Below, piece by piece: positions 1-7,884 of a stretch of DNA of 44,163 nucleotides. Source of the DNA: Aggregatibacter kilianii. GTDB lineage: Bacteria; Pseudomonadota; Gammaproteobacteria; Enterobacterales; Pasteurellaceae. The position numbers were made by a program, and so were the translations under genes. The notes under the pieces were generated by a model, which saw only the letters and a program-made list of their open reading frames with translations, was not told the origin of the DNA and made no database searches. The stretch's first letter is position 1. Every line of letters begins with the position of its first letter. The stretch covers positions 1-44,163 of the forward strand of contig NZ_NRCJ01000020.1 of the NCBI RefSeq assembly GCF_003129965.1, written 5' to 3'.

Positions 1-144
1 TATTCCCGCCGGTTTAACAATATTGATGAATTAGAACGGGCAATACATGACTATATTCGTTATTATAACGAGGAACGCATTAAGCCTAAGTTAAACAATT
101 TGAGCCCTGTGCAATACAGAGCTCAATATTTAACTGAAGTTTAG
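1..144 (+). CDS. IS3-family transposase OrfB, C-terminal 47 residues (partial)
   Basis: The open frame from base 1 to the TAG at 142-144 encodes the C-terminal end of an IS3/IS150-type DDE integrase. The block HDYIRYYNEERIKPKLNNLS followed by PVQYR is the typical end of the rve domain in this family; it follows the last catalytic glutamate and precedes the stop. The catalytic residues themselves lie outside the window. The gene reads rightward, in the same direction as the transposase fragment at the far right edge, so the two copies are direct repeats if they are the same element. The IS name cannot be given from this fragment. Confidence 0.88.
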   Translation, partial: YSRRFNNIDELERAIHDYIRYYNEERIKPKLNNLSPVQYRAQYLTEV

Positions 145-169
145 TTATCTGTCCAACTTTTGGGGAGCA
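1..169 (+). mobile_element. IS3-family (IS150-like) element, 3' end only
   Basis: The window opens inside an insertion sequence. The transposase reading frame ends at 144. It is followed by a right terminal repeat ending near 169 (TGTCCAACTTTTGGGGAGCA). Read in reverse, this shares CCCCAAAAGTTGGACA with the left end of the element that starts near 43930. The element stops 8 bp before the stop codon of bioD, so it inserted just beyond that gene. The target duplication cannot be judged because the other end of this copy is outside the window. Confidence 0.85.
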
Positions 170-177
170 GAGCACTT

Positions 178-906
178 TTATGCCACTAACTCCGTTTGCA
201 TGTAAGTTAAGCGATCAATGTCGGTGATGAAGCGGCTGAGATCCTGCTCTTCAGGTTTATGGATGTAAGCTACCTCACCTAGCAATGGGGCGTCCACTTT
301 TTGTTTTAGCGTTTCGATAACTTCGGCGTAATGTCCTAAACCGGGATTGATTCGGTTTGCTACCCAGCCTAATAACGGTAAGCCTCGCTCAAGAATAGAT
401 TGCACGGTTAATAAGGTGTGATTAATGCAACCTTCTTTGATACCCACCACTAGAACCACCGGCATTTTTTGCTCGTAAACCCAATCGGCAAAGCTGTAAT
501 CTTTATTAATCGGCGTGAGCCAACCAAAAGCACCTTCAACCAAAACAGATTGGTAGCGTGAAGATAAACGCGCCAGATCTGCGTTGAGTTTGCTAATTTT
601 CACGCGTTTGCAACTTTCATTCAGAATGGGCATGGAATGCAAGAAAGTATAGCTGTTTACGTCCTCATAACGCACTTTTTCTTTAGTGCTGTTGATTAAC
701 GTTAATACATCCGGGTTATCTTTGGCATCGTAATCGCCCGGCGTCTGCGTTTGATGATCGGGATAAATTACGTCTTCTTGCCCGAATGCAATGGGCTTAT
801 AACCGACTACTTGGATGCCGATTTTTTGTAAAGCCTGCATAATGGCTCGGCTGACGACGGTTTTGCCGACATCGGTGTCTGTTCCGGTAACAAAAAAACT
901 GCTCAT
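178..906 (-). CDS. bioD: ATP-dependent dethiobiotin synthetase (BioD2/YnfK-like)
   Basis: This protein closes the ureido ring of dethiobiotin from 7,8-diaminopelargonate, CO2 and ATP, the step before biotin synthase. The product is 242 residues, a normal length. The P-loop GTDTDVGKT is at the N-terminus, and GYKPIA and GCINHTLLT are family blocks. The start at 906 (MSSFF) was chosen over an upstream in-frame ATG at 954 because family members begin here, behind the purine-rich AGAAGGGGAA. The nucleotide-site motif reads VEGAFGW instead of the usual VEGAGGW or VEGTGGW. It lies downstream of an Mlc-like gene on the same strand, the arrangement of ynfK beside dgsA/mlc in E. coli. That argues for the BioD2 paralogue, while the main bio cluster is elsewhere. 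An IS lies directly downstream. Confidence 0.9.
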   Translation of the reverse strand: MSSFFVTGTDTDVGKTVVSRAIMQALQKIGIQVVGYKPIAFGQEDVIYPDHQTQTPGDYDAKDNPDVLTLINSTKEKVRYEDVNSYTFLHSMPILNESCKRVKISKLNADLARLSSRYQSVLVEGAFGWLTPINKDYSFADWVYEQKMPVVLVVGIKEGCINHTLLTVQSILERGLPLLGWVANRINPGLGHYAEVIETLKQKVDAPLLGEVAYIHKPEEQDLSRFITDIDRLTYMQTELVA

Positions 907-981
907 TGTATTCCCCTTCTCATAATATGGGCTAAATTCTAAAGGAAATTCCAATGAGCAATATTGAGCTAAAACAAAATT

Positions 982-2211
982 TTAGAAATTTATGCTGTTT
1001 TCTTCGCTTTTTATTAAAGAAGTCAGCAAACTTCCATCATAAATGCCTTGCTTAATCGCTGAAGCTGCGACAATCGGGCTATTCCACTCATATTTGCCTG
1101 TAATCACCGAAACTTCGCCGATGTTATCCGGTAAATATAATTTTAATTTACGGTTAAGCTGTTCGAGTAGCAAATCTTTCAGTTGCAATAGGCTGGAGTT
1201 AAGCATAACCCTACGGGCTGAAAAAATATGAACCAGATTCATTAAAATATACGCCAAGCAATCGGTAATATGCTCCAAAATCCGCAAGGCATTTTTATCC
1301 TTCAATTGAACCTGTTCACATAGAAAGTTAATTTTATCGGAATTATTGCCGAACACATTATTGGGATAAAGCGCATCGACAAACTGTGCAATAGCCCGAT
1401 GCGTGATTTGGTGTTGCACCTGATAGCGTTCAATTTCAGGTAAATCGTGATTAATAAGCGCCTGTAATTCATTTAATCGCGGCACAATTAAATGATTAAT
1501 GTTGATTTTGTCCTGCTCCCGACTAAACAACAGCTCGCCTTTTGATAAAACACTTAAATTAATTTCGTCATCCAACTGCAAAAACAATACGTCATCGCAG
1601 TTAATCACGTTCCCCAAGGTGGACTCCGCCAATAGCCAGGTTTTGAAATATTCGGCGATCAAAATAGGAATGTTGAAATAAGGAGTAAATAAAGATTTTA
1701 AATCCAAAGGAGTAAACTGCTTGCGCCCGAGCTTAATCAGATGCCCGTTTTTATCCAGCTCGCCGCCCACCGTGACAGAAAAAGTTATCGGGCGGGCAAG
1801 AGAGAGGCTTTCTGCCAAAAATTGTTTTACGCTTCTTACTAAAAATTTATCCAAGTGTTTTAAGTCATTTTTTAGCAAAGGAAAAACACTTTGTTCAATA
1901 ATTACGCCATCCAATTCACTTAAAATAATTTCAAAGCGATCTTCCATTAAGGTGGCGCACAATGCCTGCCAATAAAAAGGCGAAACACACAAAGCAATGG
2001 CCGGGCGCCCGCGATTGTCGGTATTTCTTGAGGTTTTCTCCATAATCAGGCGTTTTTCAATAAGAGAGCGACTCAACGAAGTAATAGACGCCGGCGCTAA
2101 GCCGGAAAGTTTGGAGAGTTCAATGCGTGAAATTTCTTCAAATTGTTCGATGAGACGATAAATTTTACCAAGTTGAACCAGGCGTGATGGGGTTTTATCT
2201 TCCTTTTTCAT
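982..2211 (-). CDS. ROK-family transcriptional regulator, Mlc-like, lacking the zinc cluster
   Basis: The 409-residue protein has an N-terminal winged helix (about residues 15-70; SRIELSKLSGLAPASITSLS matches the Mlc/NagC recognition helix region). It is followed by the linker NRGRPAIAL and a ROK-type domain. Mlc regulates sugar phosphotransferase genes and is sequestered by membrane EIIBC-Glc. The N-terminal half and the C-terminal QGIYDGSLL resemble E. coli Mlc. However, the ROK zinc motif CxCGxxGCxE is absent: the aligned stretch reads INHLIVPRLNELQALINHDL, keeping only the histidine. The ROK kinase glycine motifs are also eroded. The partner bioD follows 75 bp downstream, as in E. coli dgsA-ynfK. 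An AT-rich perfect inverted repeat lies 20 bp upstream. It is probably a true but diverged Mlc; which sugar or protein it senses is unclear. Confidence 0.8.
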   Translation of the reverse strand: MKKEDKTPSRLVQLGKIYRLIEQFEEISRIELSKLSGLAPASITSLSRSLIEKRLIMEKTSRNTDNRGRPAIALCVSPFYWQALCATLMEDRFEIILSELDGVIIEQSVFPLLKNDLKHLDKFLVRSVKQFLAESLSLARPITFSVTVGGELDKNGHLIKLGRKQFTPLDLKSLFTPYFNIPILIAEYFKTWLLAESTLGNVINCDDVLFLQLDDEINLSVLSKGELLFSREQDKININHLIVPRLNELQALINHDLPEIERYQVQHQITHRAIAQFVDALYPNNVFGNNSDKINFLCEQVQLKDKNALRILEHITDCLAYILMNLVHIFSARRVMLNSSLLQLKDLLLEQLNRKLKLYLPDNIGEVSVITGKYEWNSPIVAASAIKQGIYDGSLLTSLIKSEENSINF

Positions 2212-2231
2212 TAAATCATTCCATATTTTTT

Positions 2232-2261
2232 ATAAATAATTCATTTAATAAAATTATTTAT
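2232..2261. promoter_or_regulatory. Perfect 10-bp inverted repeat, possible ROK operator
   Basis: ATAAATAATT (2232-2241) and AATTATTTAT (2252-2261) are exact inverted copies separated by 10 bp. They lie between the divergent Mlc-like gene and asnS. AT-rich palindromes with AAATAA/TTATTT flanks are the known style of Mlc/NagC binding sites. I infer an autoregulatory operator. Confidence 0.4.
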
Positions 2262-2340
2262 ACCAGTTCGTTACTTTTACTCAAGGAATTTACGTTAAAT
2301 CTGTGCCCCTTGTCACAAAAATAAAAACTTCCGATAGATT

Positions 2341-2369
2341 TTGGCAATTTTTCTAACTTGAGGTAAACT
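2341..2369 (+). promoter_or_regulatory. Sigma-70 promoter for asnS
   Basis: TTGGCA (2341-2346) and TAAACT (2364-2369) are separated by exactly 17 bp. The expected start near 2376 gives a leader of about 33 nt. The ribosome site GAGG (2400-2403) sits just before the ATG at 2409. Confidence 0.5.
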
Positions 2370-2408
2370 AATCCGGTTTTCAAAAAATGTATTGATTTTG
2401 AGGTATAT

Positions 2409-3812
2409 ATGACAAAAATTGCATCAATTGTAGATGTGCTGCAAGGCAAAATTGCAATTGGCGAAAAAGTGACTGTGCGTGGTTGGGTGCGCACCCGTCG
2501 CGATTCCAAAGCAGGCCTATCTTTCCTCGCCGTTTATGACGGCTCTTGCTTCGCCCCCATCCAAGCTATCGTAAATAATGACATCGAAAACTATGAAGCC
2601 GAAGTTTTGCGCCTAACCGCAGGCTGCTCCGTGATTGTAACCGGCACGCTGGTGGAATCCCCGGCGGAAGGCCAGGCGGTTGAACTACAAGCGGAAAAAG
2701 TGGAAGTAACCGGCTGGGTAGAAGAGCCGGAAACCTACCCGATGGCGGCAAAACGTCACTCCATCGAATATTTACGCGAAGTGGCGCATTTACGCCCGCG
2801 TACTAATATTATTGGTGCGGTTGCCCGCGTGCGTCATTGCTTAGCACAGGCAATTCATCGTTTCTTCCATGAACAAGGTTTTTATTGGGTCGCTACCCCG
2901 TTAATTACGGCGTCTGATACGGAAGGTGCAGGCGAAATGTTCCGTGTTTCCACGTTAGATTTGGAAAACTTACCGCGTACCGACAAAGGTGCGGTGGATT
3001 TTAGCCAAGATTTCTTCGGTAAAGAATCTTTCTTAACGGTTTCCGGTCAGCTAAACGGCGAAACTTACGCTTGTGCATTAAGTAAAATCTATACCTTCGG
3101 TCCGACATTCCGCGCCGAAAACTCCAACACCACCCGTCACTTGGCGGAATTCTGGATGATTGAGCCTGAAGTGGCTTTCGCCACGCTCGCCGATAACGCA
3201 AAACTTGCCGAAGACATGTTGAAATACGTTTTCCGTGCTGTGTTAACAGAACGTCGCGATGATTTAGAATTCTTTGCCAAACACGTTGACGGTGATGTCA
3301 TTAATCGTTTGGAGCGTTTTATTAACTCTGATTTCGCCCAAGTAGATTACACCGATGCCATTGAAATTTTATTGAAATCCGGCAAAACCTTTGAATTCCC
3401 GGTTTCTTGGGGTATTGACCTTTCTTCCGAACATGAACGCTATTTGGCGGAGGAGTATTTCAAATCCCCTGTTGTAGTGAAAAACTACCCGAAAGACATT
3501 AAAGCCTTCTATATGCGTTTAAATGACGACGGCAAAACCGTTGCGGCAATGGACGTATTAGCACCGGGAATTGGTGAGATCATCGGTGGCTCACAACGTG
3601 AAGAACGTTTAGATGTGTTAGATAAACGCATGGAAGAAATGGGCTTAAATCCGGAAGATTATTGGTGGTATCGTGATTTACGCCGTTATGGCACTGTGCC
3701 GCATTCCGGTTTTGGTCTAGGCTTTGAACGTTTAATTGTTTATGTGACAGGGTTACAAAATATTCGTGATGTGATCCCGTTCCCACGGGCACCTCGTAAC
3801 GCGAATTTCTAA
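2409..3812 (+). CDS. asnS: Asparaginyl-tRNA synthetase
   Basis: Class IIb aminoacyl-tRNA synthetase that charges tRNA-Asn in the cytoplasm. The 467-residue length equals the usual bacterial AsnRS. The N-terminal OB-fold anticodon-binding domain spans about residues 1-110 ([14 protein letters not shown]). The catalytic core shows motif 2 ([20 protein letters not shown]) and the C-terminal motif 3 ([15 protein letters not shown]). The GTG...VRGWVRTRR start of the OB fold and [15 protein letters not shown] are diagnostic for Asn rather than Asp enzymes. It has its own promoter and is followed by a strong terminator, so it is monocistronic. Nothing is odd. Confidence 0.98.
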   Translation: MTKIASIVDVLQGKIAIGEKVTVRGWVRTRRDSKAGLSFLAVYDGSCFAPIQAIVNNDIENYEAEVLRLTAGCSVIVTGTLVESPAEGQAVELQAEKVEVTGWVEEPETYPMAAKRHSIEYLREVAHLRPRTNIIGAVARVRHCLAQAIHRFFHEQGFYWVATPLITASDTEGAGEMFRVSTLDLENLPRTDKGAVDFSQDFFGKESFLTVSGQLNGETYACALSKIYTFGPTFRAENSNTTRHLAEFWMIEPEVAFATLADNAKLAEDMLKYVFRAVLTERRDDLEFFAKHVDGDVINRLERFINSDFAQVDYTDAIEILLKSGKTFEFPVSWGIDLSSEHERYLAEEYFKSPVVVKNYPKDIKAFYMRLNDDGKTVAAMDVLAPGIGEIIGGSQREERLDVLDKRMEEMGLNPEDYWWYRDLRRYGTVPHSGFGLGFERLIVYVTGLQNIRDVIPFPRAPRNANF

Positions 3813-3830
3813 ATTCATTACTAAAACAAA

Positions 3831-3864
3831 AATCGCCTTGCTATTCAAACAAGGCGATTTTTTT
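3831..3864 (+). terminator. Rho-independent terminator of asnS
   Basis: Stem AATCGCCTTG (3831-3840) pairs with CAAGGCGATT (3850-3859) across a 9-nt loop and runs into a T tract ending at 3864. It lies 18 bp after the asnS stop. Confidence 0.9.
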
Positions 3865-3891
3865 ATATCAGTAAAAACACTTTAAGAAACA

Positions 3892-3949
3892 ACCGCACTT
3901 TTGAGGTTTCAGGTAACAAAAAAGATACCAAAGTGCGGTATCTTTTTTT
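3892..3949. terminator. Two overlapping hairpins sharing an uptake signal; sspB-side terminator
   Basis: ACCGCACTTT (3892-3901) can pair with AAAGTGCGGT (3930-3939). Alternatively AAAAAGATACC (3919-3929) pairs with GGTATCTTTTT (3937-3947). Both structures use the GGT at 3937-3939, so they exclude each other. The inner hairpin has A/T flanks on both sides and should terminate sspB transcription coming from the right. Confidence 0.7.
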
Positions 3950-3978
3950 AGTGTTTTTTTAATTTGGTGACCGAACGG

Positions 3979-4422
3979 CTATTTGATAATGCGTAAGTGA
4001 GAGGTAGATTTTTTCTCTGTGCTTTTTGGCTTTTCAGTTTTATCCACCACATGCTCAAAACTTGTCGGTTGTTCTTCAGTTTGCTCCGGATGATCATAAG
4101 CGACTTCCGGTTCAAACATCACGCCGTCACCATTCTCTCGAGCATAAATTGCTAAGGCGGCGCCAAGGGGGATATAAATATCTTGTGGCACACCACGAAA
4201 ACGTGCGTTAAATTGAATAAAATCATTGGTCAACTGCAGGTTTCCGGTGGCATTAGCAGACAAATTCAACACGATTTGCCCGTCTTTGACATACTCTACC
4301 GGTACTTTCACGCCCCAGTAAGTAGCATCCACCACTAAGTACGGCGTGAAGTCATTATCAATTAACCAATCGTAATAAGCCCTTAATAAATAAGGGCGTT
4401 TTGGGGATGATTTATATTCCAT
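3979..4422 (-). CDS. sspB: Stringent starvation protein B, ClpXP adaptor
   Basis: SspB binds ssrA-tagged proteins and delivers them to ClpXP. The protein has 147 residues. Residues 1-110 form the conserved SspB fold (SSPKRPYLLRAYYDWLIDND at the N-terminus, VLNLSANATGNLQL, FNARFRGVPQDIYIP). Then comes an acidic, low-complexity linker rich in E, T and K. The extreme C-terminus, SHLRIIK, matches the ClpX-binding (XB) tail, close to LRVVK in E. coli. It lies 11 bp downstream of sspA in the usual order. The sspAB pair is detached here from rplM-rpsI, which sit about 30 kb to the right. Confidence 0.96.
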   Translation of the reverse strand: MEYKSSPKRPYLLRAYYDWLIDNDFTPYLVVDATYWGVKVPVEYVKDGQIVLNLSANATGNLQLTNDFIQFNARFRGVPQDIYIPLGAALAIYARENGDGVMFEPEVAYDHPEQTEEQPTSFEHVVDKTEKPKSTEKKSTSHLRIIK

Positions 4423-4433
4423 TCAATGACCTA

Positions 4434-5075
4434 TTATTTCTCATCCATTAAATTTTTCGGTGCCAATTCGCCTACAGATTGCAGGAAAGAATCACGTTCA
4501 AACACACGGGACATATAGGCTTTAATCGCTTTGCTGCCTGCGCCGGTGAACTCCACACCCAGCTCCTGCATACGCCATAATAACGGTGCTACATAGCAGT
4601 CGATTAAACTGAACTCATCGCTCATAAAATAAGTGTGCTGGTTGAAAATCGGCGCCACGGCAAGGATTTCTTCTTTCAATTGTTTCAATGCACTCGCGCG
4701 TTCCGCATCGGACAAATCGTTTTGCGCTTTTTCTAAGGTCGGATACCAATCTTGTTCAATTCGTAACATCAGCAAACGGCTCTTACCACGCGCCACCGGA
4801 TAAACCGGCATGAGCGGCGGATGCGGAAAACGCTCATCCAAATATTCCATAATAATGCGGGAGTTAAATAAAACAAGATCGCGATCAACCAAAGTCGGTA
4901 CGGTGCCATACGGATTGAGTTCCATTAAATCTTCTGATAATACTTGCGGATCTACAATTTCCGTTTCATAAGCTACGCCTTTCTCTGCTAATACGATGCG
5001 CACTTGGTGGCAATAAATATCGGTTTTGTTTGAAAATAGCGTCATTACAGAACGTTTATTTGCAGAACTTGTCAT
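4434..5075 (-). CDS. sspA: Stringent starvation protein A
   Basis: SspA is a glutathione-S-transferase-fold protein that binds RNA polymerase and affects sigma-70 promoters and stress or stationary-phase genes. The 213-residue product has an N-terminal thioredoxin-like domain (MTLFSNKTDIYCHQVRIVLA, then NPYGTVPTLVDRDLVLFNS) and an all-helical C-terminal domain (residues about 90-205). The start at 5075 has a good ribosome site (GGAGGA) and gives the family's MTSSANKRSVMTLF beginning. It is followed by sspB. Two dyads lie upstream (5115-5134 and 5142-5168), in the leader or promoter. Confidence 0.97.
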   Translation of the reverse strand: MTSSANKRSVMTLFSNKTDIYCHQVRIVLAEKGVAYETEIVDPQVLSEDLMELNPYGTVPTLVDRDLVLFNSRIIMEYLDERFPHPPLMPVYPVARGKSRLLMLRIEQDWYPTLEKAQNDLSDAERASALKQLKEEILAVAPIFNQHTYFMSDEFSLIDCYVAPLLWRMQELGVEFTGAGSKAIKAYMSRVFERDSFLQSVGELAPKNLMDEK

Positions 5076-5114
5076 CTATTCCTCCGACGACTCAAAATAA
5101 TTTAAACTATTCGA

Positions 5115-5134
5115 TTGGTATCACCCGATACCAA
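5115..5134. promoter_or_regulatory. 8-bp perfect dyad upstream of sspA
   Basis: TTGGTATC (5115-5122) and GATACCAA (5127-5134) flank ACCC. The dyad lies 40 bp before the sspA start. It could be an operator or a leader stem-loop; I recognise no known binding site. Confidence 0.4.
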
Positions 5135-5141
5135 GAAAAAC

Positions 5142-5168
5142 GGTCGCTTATTCTAGCATAAAGCGACC
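5142..5168 (-). terminator. Hairpin followed by T-rich stretch upstream of sspA
   Basis: GGTCGCTT (5142-5149) pairs with AAGCGACC (5161-5168). On the minus strand it is followed by GTTTTTC. It may back up the moa terminator to its right. A possible sspA promoter element (TAGAAT on the minus strand, in the loop) overlaps it, so its role is uncertain. Confidence 0.45.
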
Positions 5169-5210
5169 TATCTTTTCCAAGAAAAGCACGAGATTTTGCG
5201 TTTATCCAAT

Positions 5211-5248
5211 AAAAAATCTCCGTTTCATCGAAGAAATGGAGATTTTTT
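5211..5248 (-). terminator. Terminator of the moaACDE operon
   Basis: AAAAAATCTCC (5211-5221) pairs with GGAGATTTTTT (5238-5248). It lies 24 bp beyond the moaE stop and has T/A tracts on both sides. Confidence 0.85.
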
Positions 5249-5272
5249 GCTGAGGTCTAAATAGATTATGTG

Positions 5273-5728
5273 TTATTTCCATTTATCGGCAGCGGCATAA
5301 TCACTGTCGCGCCCTTCAATCCAACGCTCGCCTTTTTCCGTTTGTTCCTTTTTCCAAAACGGCGCTTTGGTTTTTAAATAATCCATAATAAATTCATTGG
5401 CATGATACGCATCGCCGCGATGTGCCGAAGCCGTTCCCACCAACACGATTTCATCACCGGTTTGTAACAAACCAACCCGATGGATAATAGAAATCTTCTG
5501 TAAATCCCACCGCACTTTTGCCTGTTGCGCAATGTCCATCAGCGCCTTGTGAGTCATAGCGGGATAATGCTCCAGATACAAACTGCTGACCTCATCGCCC
5601 AAGTTCATATCGCGCACTTTACCCACAAACATCACTGTGGCACCTACGGCATTATCCTCGCTCAACCAGCGATATACCGCATTTTGATCGAACGATTGTT
5701 CCTGCACGGCAATTTGAATATCGTCCAT
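5273..5728 (-). CDS. moaE: Molybdopterin synthase large (catalytic) subunit
   Basis: MoaE works with thiocarboxylated MoaD to add two sulfurs to cyclic pyranopterin monophosphate, making molybdopterin. The 151-residue protein has normal length. Recognisable family blocks are VGKVRD, LYLEHYPAMT, IIHRVGLLQTGDEIVLVGTASAHR and the C-terminal TKAPFWKKE, whose lysines belong to the active site. The ATG follows the moaD stop with no gap, suggesting translational coupling. It is the last gene of moaACDE; moaB is missing, as is common in Pasteurellaceae. An uptake signal lies inside the gene (5509-5517). Confidence 0.97.
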   Translation of the reverse strand: MDDIQIAVQEQSFDQNAVYRWLSEDNAVGATVMFVGKVRDMNLGDEVSSLYLEHYPAMTHKALMDIAQQAKVRWDLQKISIIHRVGLLQTGDEIVLVGTASAHRGDAYHANEFIMDYLKTKAPFWKKEQTEKGERWIEGRDSDYAAADKWK

Positions 5729-5974
5729 TTAGCCTCCGGTCACCGGCGGGAAAAAGGCAATTTCATCACCATTGTTGACCGCACTTTCCAGCGGCATAAG
5801 CGTCTGATTAATGGCGACCAACAATTTATCCGATTGCAACGCCAACGCCCATTTATCACCTTTTGCGGCTAAATGTTGGCGCAATGCTTCTGCCGTCGTG
5901 AAATTTTCTTCAATATCAAGAGAATCCAAACCGATTAACTCACGGGTTTGCGCAAAAAATAACACGCGTAACAT
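5729..5974 (-). CDS. moaD: Molybdopterin synthase sulfur-carrier subunit
   Basis: MoaD is a small ubiquitin-fold sulfur carrier. Its C-terminal glycine is adenylated by MoeB and then converted to a thiocarboxylate. The 81-residue product ends in VTGG, the required Gly-Gly tail. The start at 5974 ([12 protein letters not shown]) was chosen over an upstream in-frame start at 6016 because it matches the family and overlaps the moaC stop codon by one base (TAATG). The gene contains an uptake signal at 5778-5786. Confidence 0.95.
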   Translation of the reverse strand: MLRVLFFAQTRELIGLDSLDIEENFTTAEALRQHLAAKGDKWALALQSDKLLVAINQTLMPLESAVNNGDEIAFFPPVTGG

Positions 5975-6456
5975 TATTTTTCCTCCGCGATAAAATGCCC
6001 GGATTTTCCACCGCACTTTTCCAACAAACGCACGGTTTCAATCACCATATCTTTTTGCACCGCTTTGCACATATCATAAATGGTCAATACGGCGACACTG
6101 GCGGCAGTTAAGGCCTCCATTTCTACACCAGTTTTACCGGTTAATTTACATAGGCTTTCAATGCGAACCTGATTGGTTTCAGGCAATGCGGTCAGGCTGA
6201 CTTCCACTTTGGAAAGTAACAGCGGATGACACAACGGAATCAGCTCCCAAGTACGTTTTGCCGCTTGAATACCGGCGATTCGGGCGGTGGCGAACACATC
6301 GCCTTTATGATGTTGTCCGGACAGGATCATTTGTAGGGTTTCCGGCGCCATACGAATATAGGCTTCGGCGCGGGCTTCACGGACGGTTTCGGCTTTGGCG
6401 GAAACATCCACCATGTTCGCCTCGCCATTCGCGTTAATATGAGTAAATGTGGTCAT
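5974..6456 (-). CDS. moaC: Cyclic pyranopterin monophosphate synthase
   Basis: MoaC converts the 3',8-cyclo-GTP product of MoaA into cyclic pyranopterin monophosphate. The 160-residue protein contains [15 protein letters not shown] and the active-site block [20 protein letters not shown] with the catalytic Lys in KDMVIE. It starts at 6456 with [19 protein letters not shown], the normal family start. A 52-bp gap containing an uptake signal (6467-6475) separates it from moaA. A second signal near the 3' end encodes ..CGGK.. within [12 protein letters not shown]. Confidence 0.97.
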   Translation of the reverse strand: MTTFTHINANGEANMVDVSAKAETVREARAEAYIRMAPETLQMILSGQHHKGDVFATARIAGIQAAKRTWELIPLCHPLLLSKVEVSLTALPETNQVRIESLCKLTGKTGVEMEALTAASVAVLTIYDMCKAVQKDMVIETVRLLEKCGGKSGHFIAEEK

Positions 6457-6508
6457 GATAATTAAAAAGTGCGGTTGTTTTTAGACATGTTTTTAGTATC
6501 GGCGAGAA

Positions 6509-7522
6509 TTAACCGCCGATACTGGCTAAATGATTACGAACGCCACTGTCGCCGATATGCAGATAATGATGTTCTCGCTTACCTTGTAACGCAGAGAAAA
6601 TTCTTGATTGCAAAAGAACTTGTTGCTCATCTGATTGTAACAAATCGCGCAAATCAATACCTTCCTCACCAAATAAACAGAGATGCAGTTTCCCTTTAGC
6701 AGAGACCCGCAAGCGATTACAGCTGGCACAGAAATTTTTCTCATAAGGCATAATCAAACCGATTTCCCCCACATAATCGGGATGGCGGAAAACTTTCGCC
6801 GGGCCATCAGAACGGGCTTTGACCTGTAATTGCCAGCCTGCGTCTAATAATTTCCGCTCCAGAACCAGCCCGGATAAATGATATTTTTGGAAGAACGTAT
6901 CCATTTCACCGGTTTGCATTAATTCAATGAAACGCATTTGGATCGGTTTATCTTTAATCCATGCCAAAAATCCGGAAAAATCTTTATCATTCAAGTCCTT
7001 CATTAATACGGAGTTGACTTTGATTTTTTGATAACCGCATGCGAAAGCACGATCAATCCCGCGCATAATGTCATCAAATTTATCTACGCCGGTGATCCGT
7101 TGGAACATTCTGGCATCTAAGCTGTCAACACTGACATTAATGGATGTGATCCCGGCATGTTTCCAGCGTTCGACATCTTTGAATAAGCGAAAACCGTTGG
7201 TTGTTAAAGCGATTTGTTTAATGCCGTCGATTTGGCTGATGGTTTCGACAATCGGTAGGAAATCTTTGCGTAAGGTTGGCTCGCCACCGGTAATACGGAC
7301 TTTTTCCGTTCCCATAACACTAAAGCCACTTACCACGCGACGAATTTCGTCCAACGTTAAAAAGCTCGGTTTATTGGGCTCAGGTTGATAACCGTTAGGC
7401 AGACAGTAATTGCAACGAAAATTACACATATCAGTAATCGACAGTCGCAAATAATAGTATTCGCGTTGGAACGCATCAACAAGTTGAGTCGTTCCAACAT
7501 TTTTGATTGGAATGGTTTGCAT
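6509..7522 (-). CDS. moaA: GTP 3',8-cyclase (radical SAM)
   Basis: MoaA performs the first step of molybdenum cofactor synthesis, rearranging GTP to 3',8-cyclo-GTP with two 4Fe-4S clusters. The 337-residue protein has the radical-SAM motif CNFRCNYC near residue 33 and SAM-binding [11 protein letters not shown]. The second cluster's cysteines are in [18 protein letters not shown], and the essential C-terminal Gly-Gly (LASIGG) is present. It is the first gene of moaACDE and is preceded by a Moco-riboswitch-like leader, so its expression should fall when cofactor is plentiful. Confidence 0.98.
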   Translation of the reverse strand: MQTIPIKNVGTTQLVDAFQREYYYLRLSITDMCNFRCNYCLPNGYQPEPNKPSFLTLDEIRRVVSGFSVMGTEKVRITGGEPTLRKDFLPIVETISQIDGIKQIALTTNGFRLFKDVERWKHAGITSINVSVDSLDARMFQRITGVDKFDDIMRGIDRAFACGYQKIKVNSVLMKDLNDKDFSGFLAWIKDKPIQMRFIELMQTGEMDTFFQKYHLSGLVLERKLLDAGWQLQVKARSDGPAKVFRHPDYVGEIGLIMPYEKNFCASCNRLRVSAKGKLHLCLFGEEGIDLRDLLQSDEQQVLLQSRIFSALQGKREHHYLHIGDSGVRNHLASIGG

Positions 7523-7544
7523 GTGACACCTTTCTAAAAACGGA

Positions 7545-7655
7545 GAGGATAAATCGTTTCCAACGTATCCCTGAATAATACAAACGTCGTATTATTGGCA
7601 TTACCACCCTATTTTGTGGCCAAAACGTAGGTGAAGTAAGCTCGGAGTTATATGC
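7545..7655 (-). ncRNA. Moco riboswitch in the moaA leader
   Basis: Read on the minus strand, the leader carries the hallmarks of the molybdenum-cofactor RNA motif: AACTCCGAGC (7642-7651), then TTTTGGCC, then GGGTGGTAATGCC. An 8-bp perfect hairpin AATAATAC/GTATTATT (7574-7596) occupies the variable stem. The closing segment with ACGTTGGAAACG follows. It ends just before the moaA ribosome site. The same element precedes moaA in E. coli. The exact ends are approximate. Confidence 0.75.
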
Positions 7656-7674
7656 GTTAAGTTAAATTTTCTGT

Positions 7675-7704
7675 ATTGTAAAAGATAAAATTTAGCAAAT
7701 GCAA
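7675..7704 (-). promoter_or_regulatory. Promoter of the moa operon
   Basis: On the minus strand TTGCAT (7704-7699) and TACAAT (7680-7675) are spaced by 18 bp. Transcription would begin near 7668, just upstream of the riboswitch core. From here to 7884, before yvcK, the DNA is AT-rich; I see no further element that I can name. Confidence 0.5.
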
Positions 7705-7884
7705 TCAATTAATTTGATCTAGATTATAAAATAACAAAATTCTTTAAAATCAATTATATATAAAAATATATAGCGTTAATAAAAATAACAAGAAAAAGGT
7801 ATTTATCTACCCCATAATAATTATAAACTTGCTACTTGAAATAAATTCTTAGCATTGCCGGAAATAAAATAAAGGAAAATAAAA

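Noticed and set aside
2258..2509. Minus-strand frame of 83 codons across the asnS start
   Set aside because: Overlaps the asnS promoter and coding start; no recognisable features.
5525..5872. Plus-strand open frame of 115 codons over moaE/moaD
   Set aside because: It lies antisense to two well-identified, tightly coupled genes and shows no protein family pattern; an antisense shadow.
7705..7884. FNR or ModE site between moaA and yvcK
   Set aside because: ATCAA-N5-TTGAT occurs, but in the wrong arrangement for FNR, and no ModE-like inverted repeat is evident.
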